Origin: Firmicutes bacterium UBA5286
GTDB taxonomy: Bacteria; Bacillota; Proteinivoracia; UBA4975
Assembly (NCBI GenBank): GCA_002408465.1
Contig: DHSM01000014.1
Span: 1 to 64,000 of the forward strand
DNA length: 64,000 nucleotides
Direction: 5' to 3'
Shown: in pieces, positions 25,603 to 33,800 of the stretch
Layout of the letters: each line of letters opens with the position of its first letter
How positions within the stretch are numbered: the first letter of the stretch is position 1
Notes under the pieces: generated by a model
The model's database searches: none
What the model was told of the DNA's origin: nothing
What the model saw: only the letters and a program-made list of their open reading frames with translations
Made by a program: the position numbers and the translations under genes

Positions 25603-25640
25603 ACCGCTCATTCGTGTCTAAGAATGAGCGGTTATTTCTT
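25603..25640 (+). terminator. terminator after the lipoprotein gene
   Basis: Eleven-base-pair perfect stem (25603-25613 with 25622-25632) and an interrupted T tract. Just upstream (about 25577-25597) lies a GGGACAGGGAGAACCGTCCC foldback resembling the 23438-23592 repeats. Confidence 0.7.
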
Positions 25641-25752
25641 TGCCCTCCATTGAACACCAGAAATGAAAGCTCGCCTGCCAGGTCCTAAGACTTTTATTTT
25701 AGTTGGGTTTATAGTAGAATTATACAGGTATACGCAAAGGAGGGTTACCGGA

Positions 25753-26112
25753 GTGCTAATTGAAACAGACTTAGGCAATATCGAAATCACCAATGATGTA
25801 ATCGCGACAATTGCTGGTGTCGCCGCCGTTGAATGCTATGGTTTAGTGGGCATGGCCTCTCGCAAGCAGCTGAAAGACGGCATTGTCGAATTGCTGGGAA
25901 GGGAAAATCTCAGCCGCGGGGTGGAGGTCAAAGAAGTTGACGGCGAACTGAATATTGACTTATTCATTATTGTGGGATACGGTACCCGCATTGATGAAGT
26001 TGCCAACAACGTAATTTCGACAGTCAAGTATTCGGTAGAAAAGTATACTGGCATCAAGGTAGGCATGATCAATATAAATGTCCAGGGAGTGCGAGTTATC
26101 AACGGCAAGTAG
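25753..26112 (+). CDS. Asp23/Gls24 family envelope-associated protein (YloU)
   Basis: A 119-residue protein with the family pattern GNIEITNDVIATIAG, ECYGLVGM and VNVQGV-like NINVQGVRV. Asp23-type proteins lie at the membrane and are linked to envelope stress; here the gene precedes fakA as in most Firmicutes. GTG at 25753 is supported by AAAGGAGGG eight bases upstream. About 15 bases separate it from fakA. Confidence 0.93.
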   Translation: MLIETDLGNIEITNDVIATIAGVAAVECYGLVGMASRKQLKDGIVELLGRENLSRGVEVKEVDGELNIDLFIIVGYGTRIDEVANNVISTVKYSVEKYTGIKVGMININVQGVRVINGK

Positions 26113-26126
26113 AGGAGGAACTCATC

Positions 26127-27746
26127 GTGAAATACACTGCGCTAAATGCCGAGGAATTAAGAAAAATGTTGATGGCCGGCGCTGCTGCTCTGGGACGCCA
26201 TAAGGAAGAAGTAAACAGCCTGAATGTCTTTCCTGTTCCTGACGGTGACACGGGGACGAACATGAACCTTACCGTTGAAGCAGCTAACCGGGAAATGGCA
26301 AAACATATGTCTGCCACGATTAAGCAAATATCTGATGCCTTGTCCATGGGCTCACTGATGGGCGCCAGGGGCAACTCAGGGGTCATCCTCTCCCAGATTT
26401 TCCGGGGGCTGGCCAAGGGCTTGGCTGAGGCAGAAAGCATTACTCCTCACGTCTTGGCAATTGCCCTGCAGATGGGTGTGGATACAGCTTATAAGGCTGT
26501 TATAAAGCCGGTAGAGGGGACAATTCTCACAGTGGCCAAAGGCGCCGCCCGGGCTGCGGCCAAATATTCCAGAGCAGAAGACCTGAACACCATAATGGAA
26601 AAGATTCTGCATGAGGCCCAGAACACTCTGGACCGCACTCCCGAGCTTCTGCCTGTGCTCAAACAAGCAGGAGTGGTCGATGCCGGCGGCAAGGGTTTGT
26701 GCTATATACTTGAGGGCTGGCTGGATTTTCTCGAGGGCCGAAGTATTGCGGAAACTCCTGTCCCTGCAGCAGATGCGCCGGCGGCGGTTGAAGCAATTGA
26801 TGGAGCCGATTTGGAATTTAGTTATTGCACCGAATTTCTTCTTACGGGCGAAGACTTAAACGAAGATGTTTTTCGCCGAGAGCTGTGCAAACATGGTAAT
26901 TCATTAGTAGTAGTGGGAACCAGCGGTCTCATAAAAATTCATATTCATACAAATAACCCTGGTTTGGTTTTGGATTTTGCCCTGGGACAGGGCAAGGAAT
27001 TGCAAGATATTAAAATTGACAACATGAGATATCAGCATAGAGAAATTCTTATCGATCCCCAGGCTGACGCTCCTCAAGCTGAAGCTAAGTTAAATGGAGT
27101 TGTCACTGTTGCTGCCGGAGGGGGCATGGAAGAAATCTTCAAGAGCATGGGCGCCGATTATGTCGTGCGCGGCGGTCAGACCATGAACCCCAGCACCGAA
27201 GATTTTTTGCAAGCTATTAAGAAAATCAATGCCCAGCGCATTATCATCCTGCCTAATAATAAAAACATCCTCATGGCTGCCAAACAGGCGGCGGAAGTCG
27301 CCGGCAAGCCAGTTGTCGTCATTCCTACGAAGACCATTCCTCAAGGGCTGACAGCCCTGCTCAATTATTCTTCTGATGAAGAGGATCTGACTCATTTGGA
27401 GGCAGCCATGCAGGAAGGGCTGGCCAAAGTGAAGACCGGTCAGGTGACCTACGCTGTCAGGGATTCAGTCTTTGACGGACAGCCAATTGCCGAGGGCAAT
27501 ATTCTCGGCATTGCCGACGGGAAAATAGTTACTGTCACTGAAAACATCGACGAAACCACTTTGAACCTGGTGGCGGAGATGGTCGATGAGGAATCAGAGT
27601 TAATCACTCTTTTTTACGGAGAAGATCTTGAACGAGAGGCAGCGGAAAAGATTGCCGCTTGTCTTGAGGAAACTTATCCCGACCATGAGGTGGAACTTCA
27701 CCCTGGGGGACAGCCGCTGTATTATTTTATTATTGCTATCGAGTAA
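26127..27746 (+). CDS. fakA: Fatty acid kinase ATP-binding subunit FakA (YloV)
   Basis: A 539-residue protein with an N-terminal DhaL-like kinase domain (NVFPVPDGDTGTNMNL, GARGNSGVILSQ) and the FakA-specific C-terminal half. FakA phosphorylates fatty acids bound to FakB (DegV-family) proteins; the acyl phosphate feeds PlsX/PlsY. GAGGAGGA precedes the GTG start. A DegV-family protein is encoded at 38608 beside plsX. A terminator begins within its stop codon. Confidence 0.94.
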   Translation: MKYTALNAEELRKMLMAGAAALGRHKEEVNSLNVFPVPDGDTGTNMNLTVEAANREMAKHMSATIKQISDALSMGSLMGARGNSGVILSQIFRGLAKGLAEAESITPHVLAIALQMGVDTAYKAVIKPVEGTILTVAKGAARAAAKYSRAEDLNTIMEKILHEAQNTLDRTPELLPVLKQAGVVDAGGKGLCYILEGWLDFLEGRSIAETPVPAADAPAAVEAIDGADLEFSYCTEFLLTGEDLNEDVFRRELCKHGNSLVVVGTSGLIKIHIHTNNPGLVLDFALGQGKELQDIKIDNMRYQHREILIDPQADAPQAEAKLNGVVTVAAGGGMEEIFKSMGADYVVRGGQTMNPSTEDFLQAIKKINAQRIIILPNNKNILMAAKQAAEVAGKPVVVIPTKTIPQGLTALLNYSSDEEDLTHLEAAMQEGLAKVKTGQVTYAVRDSVFDGQPIAEGNILGIADGKIVTVTENIDETTLNLVAEMVDEESELITLFYGEDLEREAAEKIAACLEETYPDHEVELHPGGQPLYYFIIAIE

Positions 27747-27771
27747 ACCAGGCTTGCATGCCTGGTTTTTT
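27745..27771 (+). terminator. Rho-independent terminator overlapping the fakA stop
   Basis: Nine-base-pair stem (27745-27753 with 27760-27768), six-base loop, T run to 27771. The recG ribosome-binding site follows at once, so it may attenuate rather than fully separate the two genes. Confidence 0.8.
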
Positions 27772-27784
27772 CGGAGGTGAAGCC

Positions 27785-29782
27785 GTGAGCAAAGCTGTGC
27801 AATATGTCAAGGGTGTTGGACCTGTCAGAGCCCGGCTATTGGCAAGACTGGGCATATTCACCTGCCAGGATCTGGTTCAGCACTATCCCCGGGATTACTC
27901 CCGTCGCCAGCTTGTGCAGATAAGTCAGTTGCCTGAATTCTCCGGGGAAACTGTCATTATCTCCGGCAAGATTGTGGGCATGCCCAGGGAAATCCGCAGG
28001 CGGGTAAGCATTCTCAATGTCACAGTTGCCGATTCTACTGGCTTCATTCGCTGCACCTGGTTTAACCAGGGCTATCTCAAGGACAAGCTGCTGCCGGGAA
28101 AAGATATTACTGTGGCGGGGAAGTACTCCCCTGATTACGGCGGCAATATTGTGGCGGAAGAATTCAGTCTCCAGGGGACACTGGCGGAAATACAGCCTCT
28201 ATACAGCCTGACAGAGGGAATCTCCAACCAGGTTATGGCCAAAATCATTGGGCAGGTTCTGGCAGAACACATAGAAGATGAGTTGTTTCCTGAGGATTTC
28301 CGGAAAAAATATCAGCTTATGTCCAACCGGGAGACTTTGCAGACCCTGCATTTTCCTGGCAATCGGCCGGATTTGGACAGGGCCTTATATACCGGCAAGT
28401 TTTCTGAACTTTTTTTGTATCAGCTGAGCTTTATGTATTGGCGACAAGCCAAGATGCAGCGCCGGGGATATGCCCATAAGGAGATTCCAGGATTGCTGCA
28501 GGCGCTGGAGTCCGGCTTTGGTTTTAAATTTTATCCCGATCAGCTCAAGGCGATTGCTGAAATTGGGCAAGATATGCAGAGAGATGTTCCCATGAATCGT
28601 TTGCTTCAGGGGGATGTGGGCAGCGGCAAGACTGCTGTTGCAGCCCATGCCTTGTTTACCAGCGCTTTAAACGGCTATAAGGCTGTGCTGATGGTTCCAA
28701 CCGAGATTGTCGCCCGCCAGCACTACAATTCATTAATGCAGGTGGCAGAGGGCTTTGAATTTAGGGTGCACCTGCTGACCGGCAGCACAAAAAAAGTCCA
28801 GCGGCAAATAATCCAAGGGGACTTGGTTGGTCCCGGCGGGGTTATACTGGTGGGGACCCATGCCGTTTTTCAAGCTGAAGTGCAGATTGAAGAGCTGGCT
28901 CTGGTGGTCACTGATGAACAGCACAGGTTCGGGGTGCAGCAGCGCATGGCTCTCAGCGAAAAGGGAAATAATCCTCATGTGCTGGCCATGTCGGCAACGC
29001 CAATACCCCGGACATTGGCGATGACTTTGTATGGGGATTTGGATATCTCCACCATTGCCCATAAGCCCCCGGGACGGAAAGAGATTAAGACGAAAATAGT
29101 TAATACCAGCCAGCGGCAGCGTGTTTTTGATTTTTTGCGCCAAGAGATGGCCCGGGGAAATTCCGGGTATATTATCTGCCCATTAATTGAGGAATCTGAG
29201 GAAATCAGCGCCATTTCTTTACAGGAGTATGAGGATATTTTGGCCACAGGCCTGCCTGGCTGCAAATACGGTGTTCTCCACGGTCGGCTTACGGGAGCTG
29301 AGAAAGACAAAATTATCGCCGATTTAAAACGCGGCAGCCTTCACTTTCTCTTGGCCACTACTGTAGTCGAAGTCGGTGTGGATATTGGCAATGCGACTTT
29401 TATTGTCATAGAGAACAGCGAACGCTACGGCCTGGCCCAGCTTCATCAACTGCGGGGCAGGGTGGGCAGACGGGATTCGCAGAGTTATTGTTTTTTAATG
29501 GCCGAAGGCCGGGAGACAGAGAGGTTGAAAATCCTGGAACAGACAACTGACGGCTTTGCTGTTGCTGTGGCGGATATGCAAATTAGGGGCAGCGGCCAGT
29601 TTCTTGGACAGCGTCAGCACGGCATCAACGAATTCAGGCTGGCTGATGTGGTCCGGGATGGCAGAATCGCCCAGGTATCCAGAATGGCTGCCCAGGAAGT
29701 CCTTGAGCAGGTGGATAAAGATCCGGCCTGGAAGATAGTTGATAACCAAATTAAAGAAAAAATTGCAAACTTAAAAAGCTAG
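27785..29782 (+). CDS. recG: ATP-dependent DNA helicase RecG
   Basis: A 665-residue fork-remodelling helicase. The N-terminal wedge/OB region (VKGVGPVRARLL) is followed by helicase motifs GDVGSGKTA (about 276), DEQH, SATPIPRT and RGRVGR. GTG at 27785 is preferred to the upstream 27758 because CGGAGGTGA precedes it and it gives the usual start. The stop codon lies in the stem of its terminator. Confidence 0.97.
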   Translation: MSKAVQYVKGVGPVRARLLARLGIFTCQDLVQHYPRDYSRRQLVQISQLPEFSGETVIISGKIVGMPREIRRRVSILNVTVADSTGFIRCTWFNQGYLKDKLLPGKDITVAGKYSPDYGGNIVAEEFSLQGTLAEIQPLYSLTEGISNQVMAKIIGQVLAEHIEDELFPEDFRKKYQLMSNRETLQTLHFPGNRPDLDRALYTGKFSELFLYQLSFMYWRQAKMQRRGYAHKEIPGLLQALESGFGFKFYPDQLKAIAEIGQDMQRDVPMNRLLQGDVGSGKTAVAAHALFTSALNGYKAVLMVPTEIVARQHYNSLMQVAEGFEFRVHLLTGSTKKVQRQIIQGDLVGPGGVILVGTHAVFQAEVQIEELALVVTDEQHRFGVQQRMALSEKGNNPHVLAMSATPIPRTLAMTLYGDLDISTIAHKPPGRKEIKTKIVNTSQRQRVFDFLRQEMARGNSGYIICPLIEESEEISAISLQEYEDILATGLPGCKYGVLHGRLTGAEKDKIIADLKRGSLHFLLATTVVEVGVDIGNATFIVIENSERYGLAQLHQLRGRVGRRDSQSYCFLMAEGRETERLKILEQTTDGFAVAVADMQIRGSGQFLGQRQHGINEFRLADVVRDGRIAQVSRMAAQEVLEQVDKDPAWKIVDNQIKEKIANLKS

Positions 29783-29809
29783 AATTTATTTCTAGCTTTT
29801 TAAGTTTTT
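29770..29809 (+). terminator. Rho-independent terminator overlapping the recG stop
   Basis: Perfect 15-bp stem (29770-29784 with 29790-29804), five-base loop, five T. The TAG stop of recG is in the left arm. Confidence 0.9.
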
Positions 29810-29828
29810 AACTAGGAAATGAATACTA

Positions 29829-29858
29829 GTATAGCAAATTTGCCACTCTGCAATAATA
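29829..29858 (+). promoter_or_regulatory. candidate sigma-G-type promoter for SASP genes
   Basis: GTATA, an 18-base spacer, then AATAATA, compared with the sigma-G pattern GHATR-17/18-CATNHTA (one mismatch at the first -10 base). It is placed 33 bases before a forespore-type gene. Sequence match only. Confidence 0.4.
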
Positions 29859-29890
29859 GGAATAGATTCAATGAAGGAGGTGAGGAGAAT

Positions 29891-30109
29891 ATGGCACGTC
29901 GCCGCAGTAGACGCAGAAGTGTCGTTCCAGGAGCTGAGAAAGTGCTGGATCGCTTTAAGTATGAAGTTGCTTCTGAACTGGGAATTTTGAACCAGGTTCA
30001 GTCTCAAGGCTGGGAAAATCTGACCACCCGGGAAGTTGGTCAAGTCGGTGGTCAGATGGTCAAGAAAATGCTTCAGGAAGCTGAAAGAACTTTGGCCAAC
30101 CGCAGCTAA
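29891..30109 (+). CDS. alpha/beta-type small acid-soluble spore protein
   Basis: A 72-residue SASP-like protein with an Arg-rich start (ARRRSRRRS) and the two conserved blocks: LDRFKYEVASELGI (germination-protease site) and TTREVGQVGGQMVKKM. These proteins coat spore DNA and protect it from UV and chemicals. AAGGAGGTGAGG precedes the ATG at 29891. A second SASP gene follows after 41 bases. Confidence 0.93.
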   Translation: MARRRSRRRSVVPGAEKVLDRFKYEVASELGILNQVQSQGWENLTTREVGQVGGQMVKKMLQEAERTLANRS

Positions 30110-30150
30110 TGCCAATAGATATTCGCTAAAAATAATGGGGAGGTGAGATC

Positions 30151-30399
30151 ATGCAAATGCAAACCGAAAGGCAGCAGGGCTATTCAGAAAAATTTATTCT
30201 TGTGCCAGAAGCCGACAAGGCAATGGAAAACTTCAAGAATGAAATCGCTTCTGAGCTTGGTTTGACTCAGAGGATTCAGTCTGTTGGATATGCCAATATG
30301 ACCCCCAGGGAAACGGGCCAGATTGGCGGTCAGATGGTGCGGAGAATGATTGAATTAGTGGAAAACAGCATGTCTGGCGGAGGCGGCCAGCTGCGCTAA
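30151..30399 (+). CDS. alpha/beta-type small acid-soluble spore protein
   Basis: An 82-residue paralogue of the preceding gene, with MENFKNEIASELGL and TPRETGQIGGQMVRRM and a Gly-rich tail. The N-terminus is less basic than in its neighbour. GGGGAGGTGAG precedes the ATG. It presumably shares the upstream promoter and ends at a terminator eight bases later. Confidence 0.93.
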   Translation: MQMQTERQQGYSEKFILVPEADKAMENFKNEIASELGLTQRIQSVGYANMTPRETGQIGGQMVRRMIELVENSMSGGGGQLR

Positions 30400-30406
30400 T
30401 TTGGAA

Positions 30407-30438
30407 TAAACGGGGCCAGGGGGCCCCGTTTAATTTTT
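30407..30438 (+). terminator. Rho-independent terminator after the SASP pair
   Basis: Eleven-base-pair GC-rich perfect stem (30407-30417 with 30422-30432), four-base loop, then T5 at 30434-30438. Confidence 0.9.
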
Positions 30439-30443
30439 GTGTA

Positions 30444-30559
30444 CTGGCGACCCGGGGGAGGATCGCCAGCCTGGGAGAGGAGAAACCGGAGATGAAGGGG
30501 GTTAAGGTTTTTTCCGGGAATAATCTTCTTTCATTGGAAATAATCCCTTCACTCCGGTT
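30444..30559 (+). other. structured non-coding region before rsmD
   Basis: Two further foldbacks follow the SASP terminator: a 7-bp stem (30444-30450 with 30463-30469), and a long imperfect hairpin of 8 plus 7 bp (30484-30491 with 30552-30559, and 30493-30499 with 30545-30551) with one bulged A. Its 45-nt loop contains a T6 run. No coding frame with a ribosome-binding site was found. It may be a leader or small RNA; that is inference. Confidence 0.4.
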
Positions 30560-30667
30560 CACTACTAGTTTGGTAATTCTGGAGATGATTATTCATCGAA
30601 ATCAATATTTTTTTTGTTTTGGCGGGGCTTTTCATTTTGTGGTAATATCATGGTGGCGGTGATAAAT

Positions 30668-31222
30668 ATGCGGGTAGTATCCGGAACTTTAAAGGGCAGG
30701 CAATTGCGCACTCTTGGTGGCGACCATACAAGGCCAACCACCGATAAAGTCCGGGAAGCAGTTTTCAGCAGCCTAGGCGCTATTTCAGGGGCGGTATGGC
30801 TGGATCTTTTTGCCGGCAGCGGCGCTGTGGGCATCGAGGCCCTGAGCCGGGGAGCAAAGTATTGCTTTTTTGCCGACAACAGCAGGCAGGCATGTGCGAT
30901 TATCCAAAAAAATCTGGCCAGCCTGGAAATAGGCAAGGAAAAGGCAAGGCTGTATCGGGTTGATGCCGAAAAGGCTTGCGCACTCATCGCCAGCGCAAAC
31001 AGGGAAGCTGTAGACATTGCCTATCTTGATCCGCCATATGGCAATGAGGCGCTGTACGCCAGGGTGACAAGCAGTCTGCAGCCGTTGCTGGCGCCCGGAG
31101 GGCTTATAATAATTGAGCATAAACGGGGGTGGCTGCCAACGGTATCCTTCGGAGAACATTTGAAAACCAAAGCCTATGGTCTGTCCGCAGTCAGTTATTT
31201 CAGGAAAGGAAGAAGCGAGTAA
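30668..31222 (+). CDS. rsmD: 16S rRNA (guanine966-N2)-methyltransferase RsmD
   Basis: A 184-residue Rossmann methyltransferase with the start MRVVSGTLKGRQL, the TRPTTDKVREAVF block, SAM motif DLFAGSGAVGIEAL and catalytic DPPYG. It methylates G966 of 16S rRNA. The ATG at 30668 is preferred to the in-frame ATG at 30650 by family length; the ribosome-binding site (GGCGGTGAT) is modest. It overlaps coaD by one base (TAATG). Confidence 0.94.
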   Translation: MRVVSGTLKGRQLRTLGGDHTRPTTDKVREAVFSSLGAISGAVWLDLFAGSGAVGIEALSRGAKYCFFADNSRQACAIIQKNLASLEIGKEKARLYRVDAEKACALIASANREAVDIAYLDPPYGNEALYARVTSSLQPLLAPGGLIIIEHKRGWLPTVSFGEHLKTKAYGLSAVSYFRKGRSE

Positions 31223-31701
31223 TGGCAAGTGCAATTTATCCCGGCAGCTTTGACCCCGTAACCATGGGTCATTTGGACATAATCAAGCGTTCCGCCAAAA
31301 TCTTTGACTTTGTCTATGTTGCGGTGGCTGTCAACTCAAACAAGAGGCCGGTTTTTACTACCGAGCAGCGCATTAAGTATTTGCAGGCCGCTACCCAGGA
31401 GCTTAAAAATATCGAAATCGTTACCATCAACGGCTTGTTGGTGGAAGCGGCAAAAAAATTTAATGCAGGCATAATAATCAAAGGCCTGCGGGCGATATCT
31501 GATTTTGAATTTGAGTTTCAAATGGCTCTGATGAATAAAAAACTAGGCGAAGATGTTGAGACATTGTTTATGGCTACCAGTACCAGCTATTCTTATCTTA
31601 GTTCCAGTCTTGTCAAAGAAGTGGCCAGACTGGGGGGAAGCATTAAGGATTTGGTGCCCCCAGTGGTTCATGACGAGATCTTTAGTCAGCTGCGGGGCTG
31701 A
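31222..31701 (+). CDS. coaD: Phosphopantetheine adenylyltransferase
   Basis: A 159-residue nucleotidyltransferase that makes dephospho-CoA. Visible motifs are YPGSFDPVTMGHLDII (HxGH-type), IIKGLRAISDFEFEFQMA and the ISSS-like YLSSSLVKE. ATG at 31222 overlaps the rsmD stop. Its end overlaps the convergent ylbJ gene by 16 bases. The rsmD-coaD-ylbJ order matches Bacillus. Confidence 0.96.
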   Translation: MASAIYPGSFDPVTMGHLDIIKRSAKIFDFVYVAVAVNSNKRPVFTTEQRIKYLQAATQELKNIEIVTINGLLVEAAKKFNAGIIIKGLRAISDFEFEFQMALMNKKLGEDVETLFMATSTSYSYLSSSLVKEVARLGGSIKDLVPPVVHDEIFSQLRG

Positions 31702-32882
31702 TTGACTCTAAAAGCCAACAGCTTTAAGCGCAGGATTGTTGTAATAAGCATCAGCCCAAAGCCTGCGGCGGCCCACAGCAAAAGAACTCCCGCTAGATTT
31801 GCCAGGCTGAACAGGTACTTAGCCCCAAGGCCAAGGCTGACAAACTCGATGGCGGCTGCCGGCAGGGTGGGAATCAAGTTGCATTTGATTAATAGAGCAG
31901 CATACATAGCCGCCAAACAGGCATGAATTCCCCTGGCAAACAGAAAGGGCCTGATTGACATGTCTGTCTTGCTGGCAAAGCTGGCTGCCTGTCCATGCAC
32001 TGACATACCGCTCCAAGCAATCATGGCGCTAATGGCGATTATTTTTCCCGTCATGGGCAATGTTGACTGGGCAGCTTGGCGGCAGCCATTGGTTAGTTCC
32101 AGGGCCCCCGTGCAGATCAATTTGACAATGTCAGCTTCAACGGAAATTGCCGAAGCCAGCCAACCGGCCAGACCGGATGTGTTCAGCAATTCAATGAGCA
32201 CCGAAAAGCTGATGATAAATCCCCCCACCCGCAAAAGGGAGCTAACAGCTTTGGCGACTGCGTCCCCCATAAGCTTGCTAAATGGCCTGCCATCTTGTCT
32301 GCGGGCCTCAACCAGGGCACGGGCAGCCCTGGCAAGAATAAATTCTCCGCTGGCAACTGAGGAAGAGGGGATGGCGTTGGGTTTATAAAAGCGCATGAGC
32401 AAGCCAGTGGACAGACTGGAGAGATAGTGGACCAAGATGATTGTCATGCCTATCTGGGGCCAGCCCAACATGCCTGTAGCAACAGCTCCCGTCATGAACA
32501 GGGGGCCGGCTGTGTTGGCAAAGGCCATCAACCTTTCTCCTTCTTCCTTGCTGAGGGCCTTTTTTTGCCGGTACTCGGCAGTGAGCATTGCTCCCATGGG
32601 AAAGCCCGATGCAAGTCCCGCTGCCATAATAAAGCCCCCAACCCCCGGCACTCTAAACAGAGGCCGCATCAGGGGTTCTAATAAGACGCCGATAAAATGC
32701 ACTGCTCCCAGCCCGGTCAGCAATTCTGCGGCAACAAAAAAAGGCAGCAGGGCAGGGAAGACTATATTCCACCAGAGGTTAAGTCCTCGGACCGATGCGT
32801 CAAATGTCGCCTCCGGGCAGGCAATCAGGGCGGAGACAGTCAGAAAAGCGAAGACAGCTGCCAGATAATGTTTGGCATTCAT
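31686..32882 (-). CDS. ylbJ: Sporulation integral membrane protein YlbJ
   Basis: A 398-residue polytopic protein of the nucleoside-recognition/Gate family, with an N-terminal signal-anchor and about eight hydrophobic segments; the conserved SGFPMGAMLTAEYR and ANTAGPLFMTGAV blocks are present. YlbJ is made in the mother cell under sigma-E in Bacillus and is required for spore cortex/coat formation; the transported substrate is unknown. TAGGAGGG precedes the ATG on the minus strand. It diverges from the patatin-like gene. Confidence 0.93.
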   Translation of the reverse strand: MNAKHYLAAVFAFLTVSALIACPEATFDASVRGLNLWWNIVFPALLPFFVAAELLTGLGAVHFIGVLLEPLMRPLFRVPGVGGFIMAAGLASGFPMGAMLTAEYRQKKALSKEEGERLMAFANTAGPLFMTGAVATGMLGWPQIGMTIILVHYLSSLSTGLLMRFYKPNAIPSSSVASGEFILARAARALVEARRQDGRPFSKLMGDAVAKAVSSLLRVGGFIISFSVLIELLNTSGLAGWLASAISVEADIVKLICTGALELTNGCRQAAQSTLPMTGKIIAISAMIAWSGMSVHGQAASFASKTDMSIRPFLFARGIHACLAAMYAALLIKCNLIPTLPAAAIEFVSLGLGAKYLFSLANLAGVLLLWAAAGFGLMLITTILRLKLLAFRVNQPRS

Positions 32883-32969
32883 GCGAACCCTCCTATTTCT
32901 ATTACCAATATTATTATGGTTATGAATTTATCACAGGAATAAATCAATGATTAACGAGGGAGGTCGACT

Positions 32970-33758
32970 ATGAGCTTGCCTAAAATCGGCCTTGCCCTGG
33001 GAGCAGGAGCCGCCAGAGGTCTTGCCCATCTTGGCGTCCTGCGGGTGCTGGAGAAATACAAAATTCCCATAGACTTTATTGCCGGTTCCAGCATGGGCGC
33101 ATTGATTGGCTGCCTTTATGCCTGCGGCCTTGATCCCGATTTTATGATCAAGTTTGCCAACCAGCTTCAGGCAAAATCCTGGGTGGATCTGTGCATGCCC
33201 CGCAGCGGCCTCATCAGCGGGAAAAAAGTAGAGGCCATGCTGAAAACCTTGACCCGGGACCGGGAGTTTGAAGATCTCCGCCTTCCTTTCGCGGCCGTGG
33301 CCACAGATATTGAGCGAGGAGAGCCAGTAGTTCTCCGCTCAGGGAAGGTGGCAGCCGCTGTTCGGGCCAGCATAAGCATTCCCGTAATCTTTAAGCCGGT
33401 GCGTCTAGAGGACAGGCTGTTGGTTGACGGAGCAGTGGTGGACCGGGTCCCGATTTCTGTAGTGAAAGAGATGGGCGCCGACTTGGTAATTGCAGTAGAC
33501 GTCAATAAATTTGTTACCTTCCAGCCCGTCAAGAATATTTTCGATGTCATGTTTCAAACCTTGGACATCATGGAAAAGAAAATACTCAGCACTAATCTCC
33601 TGGACGCGGATGTGCTTATCCGGCCCAAGGTAGGTCATATTGGCCTCGCTCATTTCTATCGGGTAGATGAACTGGTGGAACAGGGTGAGCTGGCGGCAGA
33701 AGCAGTAATGAGCAACCTAGGCCATATCTTGCGCCGCCAAATGTTTCCTGGTAATTGA
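32970..33758 (+). CDS. Patatin-like phospholipase family protein (YlbK/RssA)
   Basis: A 262-residue hydrolase-like protein with the patatin signature: oxyanion loop GAGAARGLAHLGVL, nucleophile elbow GSSMG (Ser about 40) and the dyad Asp in DGAVVDRVP. These intact residues predict an active lipid acyl hydrolase; the physiological substrate is not known. GAGGGAGG precedes the ATG. It sits between ylbJ and tmcAL, as YlbK does in Bacillus. Confidence 0.9.
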   Translation: MSLPKIGLALGAGAARGLAHLGVLRVLEKYKIPIDFIAGSSMGALIGCLYACGLDPDFMIKFANQLQAKSWVDLCMPRSGLISGKKVEAMLKTLTRDREFEDLRLPFAAVATDIERGEPVVLRSGKVAAAVRASISIPVIFKPVRLEDRLLVDGAVVDRVPISVVKEMGADLVIAVDVNKFVTFQPVKNIFDVMFQTLDIMEKKILSTNLLDADVLIRPKVGHIGLAHFYRVDELVEQGELAAEAVMSNLGHILRRQMFPGN

Positions 33759-33778
33759 CCATGAAATCCAGGGCAAAT

Positions 33779-33799
33779 TTAAAAAGCCCCCCTGGGGGG
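33779..33799 (-). terminator. terminator for the minus-strand tmcAL gene
   Basis: On the minus strand a C6-A-G6 foldback is followed by T5. It lies directly after the tmcAL stop and could also affect the convergent patatin-like gene. Confidence 0.6.
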
Positions 33800-33800
33800 A

